Source: Gammaproteobacteria bacterium | GTDB lineage: Bacteria > Pseudomonadota > Gammaproteobacteria > UBA9214 | Assembly: GCA_030599705.1 (NCBI GenBank) | Contig: JAUVNM010000106.1 | Span: 1 to 6,469, forward strand | DNA: 6,469 nt | Direction of reading: 5' to 3' | Part shown: in pieces, positions 5,428 through 6,469 of the stretch | Numbering within the stretch: the first letter of the stretch is position 1 | Layout of the letters: each line of letters opens with the position of its first letter | Translations under genes and position numbers: made by a program | The notes under the pieces: model-generated | What the model was told of the DNA's origin: nothing | The model's database searches: none | Seen by the model: the letters and a program-made list of their open reading frames with translations, nothing else

Positions 5428-6469
5428 CCCACCCACACCCGCGCGTTACGAAACATGCGCATCCACGGGCCGTCCTCGCCCCAGTCTGCGGGGTGCCAGG
5501 AATGCTGCACCGTGCGGAACACGCGCTCCGGGTGCGGCATCATAATGGTGACACGGCCATCGCTGGTCGTCAGCGCGGTGATCCCCAGGGGCGAACCGTT
5601 GGGATTGGCCGGGTAGCGTTTCGCTGTCTGTCCATGCCCGTCGACGTAGCGCGCGGCCACCAGCCCGCTATCCAGCGCCATCCGGGCGCCCTGCGGTTGT
5701 GCGAACTCGGCGCGCCCTTCCCCGTGCGCCACGGCAATCGGCATGACCGATCCCGCCATGCCGGTGAAAAACAGCGACGGGGAATCCACGATCTCGAGCT
5801 GCGCGAAGCGCGCCTCGAACTGCTCGGACCGGTTGCGCACAAAGCGCGGCCACCCGTCCGCCCCCGGGATCAGCATGGTGAGACCCGAGAGCATCTGGCA
5901 GCCGTTGCACACGCCAAGGGTGAAGCTGTCGTCACGCCCGAAGAAGGCGCTGAACATGTCGCGCAGCTTGTCATGGAACAGGATGGACTTGGCCCAGCCC
6001 TGCCCGGCGCCGAGCACGTCGCCGTAGGAGAAACCGCCACAGGCCGCCAGCCCCTGGAAGTCGGCCAGCGTTGCCCGACCGCCGAGTAGATCACTCATGT
6101 GCACATCCACGGCATCGAAGCCGGCACGATGGAAGGCCGCGGCCATTTCCACCTGGCCGTTGACGCCCTGCTCCCGGAGCACGGCGATTTTCGGCCGCAC
6201 GCCACGCGCAACAAAGGGCGCGGCCACATCCTCATCAATATCGAATGTCGTGCGGCACTGAATCCCGAGGTCCGAGCTATCCAGCAAGGCGGCGTATTCC
6301 TCGCCGGCGCAGTCGGAATTGTCACGCAACGCCTGCATCCGGTACGTCGTCCCGGACCAGGCCCGCTGCAGGTCGACCCGGGTGGCACTCAACACGGACA
6401 GCGTATCGCGGGTAACCAGCAGCTGGTCGGAATCATTCAGGCGGCCGATGACATGGCTGTAATGCCCCA
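5424..6469 (-). CDS. purL: Phosphoribosylformylglycinamidine synthase, C-terminal part (partial)
   Basis: PurL converts FGAR, glutamine and ATP to FGAM in de novo purine synthesis in the cytoplasm. The window holds the last 347 residues; the reading frame is open to the right edge, and the long single-chain proteobacterial enzyme is about 1,290 residues, so most of the gene lies outside. Visible first is the end of the second synthetase domain (GHYSHVIGRL, then FDIDEDVAAP), then from about fragment residue 92 the glutamine amidotransferase domain: RPKIAVLREQGVN, GGFSYGDVLGAG, GVCNGCQM with the catalytic Cys (codon 5907-5909), NPNGSP and MMPHPERVFRT, whose His and Glu complete the triad. The protein ends GPWMRMFRNARVWVG, matching the usual C-terminus, so it is intact. 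Its TAG stop lies in the head of a REP element. The apparent GTG start at 6395 is only an internal valine. Confidence 0.97.
   Translation of the reverse strand, partial: GHYSHVIGRLNDSDQLLVTRDTLSVLSATRVDLQRAWSGTTYRMQALRDNSDCAGEEYAALLDSSDLGIQCRTTFDIDEDVAAPFVARGVRPKIAVLREQGVNGQVEMAAAFHRAGFDAVDVHMSDLLGGRATLADFQGLAACGGFSYGDVLGAGQGWAKSILFHDKLRDMFSAFFGRDDSFTLGVCNGCQMLSGLTMLIPGADGWPRFVRNRSEQFEARFAQLEIVDSPSLFFTGMAGSVMPIAVAHGEGRAEFAQPQGARMALDSGLVAARYVDGHGQTAKRYPANPNGSPLGITALTTSDGRVTIMMPHPERVFRTVQHSWHPADWGEDGPWMRMFRNARVWVG

Noticed and set aside
5493..6089. Plus-strand open frame antisense to purL
   Set aside because: The minus strand encodes a conserved amidotransferase domain here; the plus frame shows no family features.

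Overview
The window is a 6.5 kb piece of a GC-rich bacterial chromosome, most probably from a gammaproteobacterium. EttA has exactly the Escherichia coli length and conserved residue numbering, GlyA matches the E. coli active-site numbering, PurL is the long single-chain proteobacterial type, and a DsrC/TusE-family protein is present. The DsrC relative and the repeats would suit the sulfur-oxidising Chromatiales/Ectothiorhodospiraceae side of the class, but that placement is inference. Nothing here suggests a plasmid, phage or genomic island.

Layout from left to right. (1) The 5' third of glyA, minus strand, runs off the left edge. (2) A gene-free stretch (426-746) holds a weak glyA promoter candidate and two different kinds of inverted-repeat doublet. 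(3) An AcuC/HDAC-like zinc deacetylase lies on the minus strand (747-1694). (4) A divergent intergenic region (1695-1899) carries more repeats and a TATAAT box for the next gene. (5) ettA, the ribosome-associated ABC-F ATPase (1900-3567), is on the plus strand. (6) A single-pass membrane protein with a coiled coil, a Pro/Glu-rich linker and a C-terminal SPOR domain follows (3632-4777). (7) A short DsrC/TusE-family protein (4970-5302) has its own near-consensus sigma70-type promoter. (8) Convergent to it, the C-terminal part of purL (5424-6469, minus strand) runs off the right edge.

The genes are mostly single-function housekeeping loci rather than one pathway: one-carbon/serine metabolism (glyA), purine synthesis (purL), translation control (ettA), cell envelope or division (SPOR protein) and a sulfur-relay-like protein. 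glyA and purL are linked biochemically, because glyA feeds C1 units into purine synthesis, but they are not in one operon here.

The two most distinctive signals are these. First, the DsrC-family protein has lost both C-terminal cysteines that define sulfur-carrier function (Trp and Glu stand at the two positions), yet sits behind a strong promoter with a palindrome over the -35 box. Second, three of the intergenic regions are filled with REP-like hairpins headed by GTAG. They fall into two sequence families, occur as inverted doublets in both orientations, show a compensatory T-A to C-G stem change, and in one case supply the stop codon of purL. No REP-associated transposase gene lies in the window. 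I found no clear evidence of a wholly new multi-gene system.
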